Positions 62,761 through 64,000 of a stretch of DNA of 64,000 nucleotides are shown piece by piece. The notes below the pieces were generated by a model. It was given only the letters and a program-made list of their open reading frames with translations, had not been told where the DNA came from and did not search any database. The position numbers were made by a program, and so were the translations under genes. Each line of letters opens with the position of its first letter. Position 1 is the first letter of the stretch. Location: the NCBI GenBank assembly GCA_016715285.1, contig JADKAO010000005.1, positions 186,001-250,000 on the forward strand. The letters are read 5' to 3'. Source of the stretch: Actinomycetales bacterium (GTDB lineage: Bacteria > Actinomycetota > Actinomycetes > Actinomycetales > Dermatophilaceae).

Positions 62761-64000
62761 CCTCGTGCCCCACCGGGATCGCCCACACCTACATGGCTGC
62801 CGAGGCGCTCGAAGCCGCTGCCAAGGCCGCTGGCCACTCGATCACCGTTGAGACCCAGGGTTCTGCTGGCTCGACGCCGATCAGCCAGGCCGAGATCAAC
62901 GCCGCTGACGCGGTGATCTTTGCCCACGACCTGCCGGTCAAGGACGCCGCGAGGTTCGCGGGCAAGCCGACGATCGACGTCGGGGTCAAGAAGGCCATCT
63001 CGGACGGTCCGGCGCTCGTCGCTCAGGCCGTTGCTGCAGCCCAGTCGTTCGCGTCGGACCCGGCCGCCCGGGAGCGCGCCGAGCACGCCGCCGCTGCTGC
63101 TGCCGCCGCTCCTGCCGCCGCCACCCAGAGCACGGGAACCAAGCTGCGCACGTGGCTCATGACCGGTGTCTCCTACATGATCCCGTTCGTCGCTGCCGGC
63201 GGCATCCTCATCGCCCTCGGCTTCATGCTCGCCCAGGTCGCGCTTGGCCAGAACGGCGCCGTCGACATCGTGAAGTACGGCATCACCGCCAAGGACCCGG
63301 CCTTCAGCCTCATGGACAGCTTCAACCCGCTGTCATTGACGCACTGGGCTGCGCTCTTGTTCGTCATCGGTGCGGCCGCCTTCGGCTTCCTCGTGCCGAT
63401 CCTCTCGGGCTACATCGCCTACGCGATCGCCGACCGCCCGGGCCTCGTCCCCGGCATCGTCGGCGGTTCGATCTCGGCGACCATGGGCGCCGGCTTCCTC
63501 GGTGGTCTCGTGACCGGTCTGCTCGGTGGCTTCATCGCCAAGTGGGTCTCGGGCTGGAAGGTCTCCAAGGGCGTCCGCGGGGTCATGCCGGTCGTGGTCA
63601 TCCCACTGGTCTCCACGCTCATCACGGCAGGGTTGTTCATCACGATCCTTGGTCGCCCGATCAAGGCCCTCATGGACGCACTCACCAACGGACTCAACAG
63701 CCTGGGCGTTGGCGGCGGCATCATCCTCGGCCTCATCGTCGGCGCGATGATGGGCTTCGACCTCGGTGGCCCGGTCAACAAGGTCGCCTACACCTTCGGC
63801 ACCACTGGCCTCGCCGCTGCAGGCACCGCTCTCGACGCCCCGCAGCTCAAGGTCATGGCAGCCGTGATGGCCGCTGGAATGGTCGCCCCGCTCGGCCTCG
63901 CCCTCGCCACCACCCTCCGCCCGAAGCTCTTCAACGAGGTTGAGCAGGAGAACGGTAAGGCTGCATGGCTCCTCGGAGCATCGTTCATCTCCGAAGGCGC
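62742..64000 (+). CDS. fruA: Fructose PTS EIIB-EIIC, incomplete at window end
   Basis: Reading from ATG 62742 gives MRFVGVTSCPTGIAHTYMAAE, a perfect fructose EIIB start with its phosphorylated Cys. An Ala-rich linker follows, then the EIIC membrane domain (WLMTGVSYMIPFVAAGGILIALG, then MGFDLGGPVNKVAY) running off the right edge. It is out of frame with the EIIA domain, and no ribosome site precedes ATG 62742, so it is either the second half of a frameshifted fruA or is reached by reinitiation. EIIB and EIIC look intact. Confidence 0.85.
   Translation, partial: MRFVGVTSCPTGIAHTYMAAEALEAAAKAAGHSITVETQGSAGSTPISQAEINAADAVIFAHDLPVKDAARFAGKPTIDVGVKKAISDGPALVAQAVAAAQSFASDPAARERAEHAAAAAAAAPAAATQSTGTKLRTWLMTGVSYMIPFVAAGGILIALGFMLAQVALGQNGAVDIVKYGITAKDPAFSLMDSFNPLSLTHWAALLFVIGAAAFGFLVPILSGYIAYAIADRPGLVPGIVGGSISATMGAGFLGGLVTGLLGGFIAKWVSGWKVSKGVRGVMPVVVIPLVSTLITAGLFITILGRPIKALMDALTNGLNSLGVGGGIILGLIVGAMMGFDLGGPVNKVAYTFGTTGLAAAGTALDAPQLKVMAAVMAAGMVAPLGLALATTLRPKLFNEVEQENGKAAWLLGASFISEG

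Noticed and set aside
1..64000. Octamer as a KOPS or Chi-type polar sequence
   Set aside because: The two orientations are about equally frequent with no switch along the window, which polar motifs should show.
1..64000. CRISPR arrays, insertion sequences, phage genes, rRNA operons
   Set aside because: None seen: no regular spaced repeats, no transposase or integrase motifs, no rRNA sequence.

Overview
The window is one contiguous stretch of high-GC actinobacterial chromosome. Mycothiol S-conjugate amidase (Mca), DUF4307 and DUF501 proteins, frequent GTG starts, four-base ATGA/GTGA overlaps, and the gene orders eno-ftsB-DUF501-ppx, glmU-prs and rsmA-ispE-ABC-F all point to a Micrococcales actinomycete, probably near Intrasporangiaceae/Dermatophilaceae (an inference from content, not a search). 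Gene density is high. There is no gene-free stretch over 300 bp, no rRNA, no CRISPR array and no recognisable insertion sequence.

Layout. 1-7.0 kb: wall and cofactor genes on the minus strand (hydrolase fragment, alr, nnr, acpS, glmS), then coaA and a secreted lytic transglycosylase. 7.2-16.4 kb: a SulP transporter with a long tail, uppS, trhA, mca, a MutL-like protein, ilvA and greA. 16.4-18.6 kb: an accessory DUF559 gene between two copies of a 67-bp repeat, then msrA. 18.6-23.3 kb: a TetR/MFS/rifampin-phosphotransferase-like cassette. 23.3-26.6 kb: a tightly overlapping four-gene unit (Lgt-like protein, radical SAM protein with extra cysteine clusters, two small membrane proteins). 26.7-29.4 kb: PPi-dependent phosphofructokinase and a thiolase. 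29.4-46.8 kb: mostly minus-strand housekeeping genes (def, ppx, ftsB, eno, mazG, a SurA-like lipoprotein, mfd, pth, rplY, prs, glmU, cutA) with two tRNA genes. 47-51 kb: three regulators, one of them a sigma factor fused to a membrane anchor and an extracytoplasmic repeat domain. 51-60 kb: ABC-F, ispE, rsmA, pepN, htpX and a three-gene nuoB/C/I-like operon without nuoD. 60-64 kb: a fructose PTS operon whose fruA reading frame is broken.

The strongest unexplained signal is the octamer GTATGCCG and its complement CGGCATAC. I counted about 99 copies by eye, roughly one per 650 bp and about 40 times the composition-based expectation. The two orientations are balanced, most copies lie inside genes and in all reading frames, and close pairs are always inverted, including a 28-bp perfect palindrome inside mazG. 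Other points of interest are the Lgt-like/radical SAM operon, a GlmU that has lost its acetyltransferase site, a one-piece sigma/anti-sigma-like protein, a UAA-anticodon tRNA with a short variable loop, and several 9-11 bp tandem repeats. All coordinates, starts and functions come from reading the sequence; no homology search was possible.
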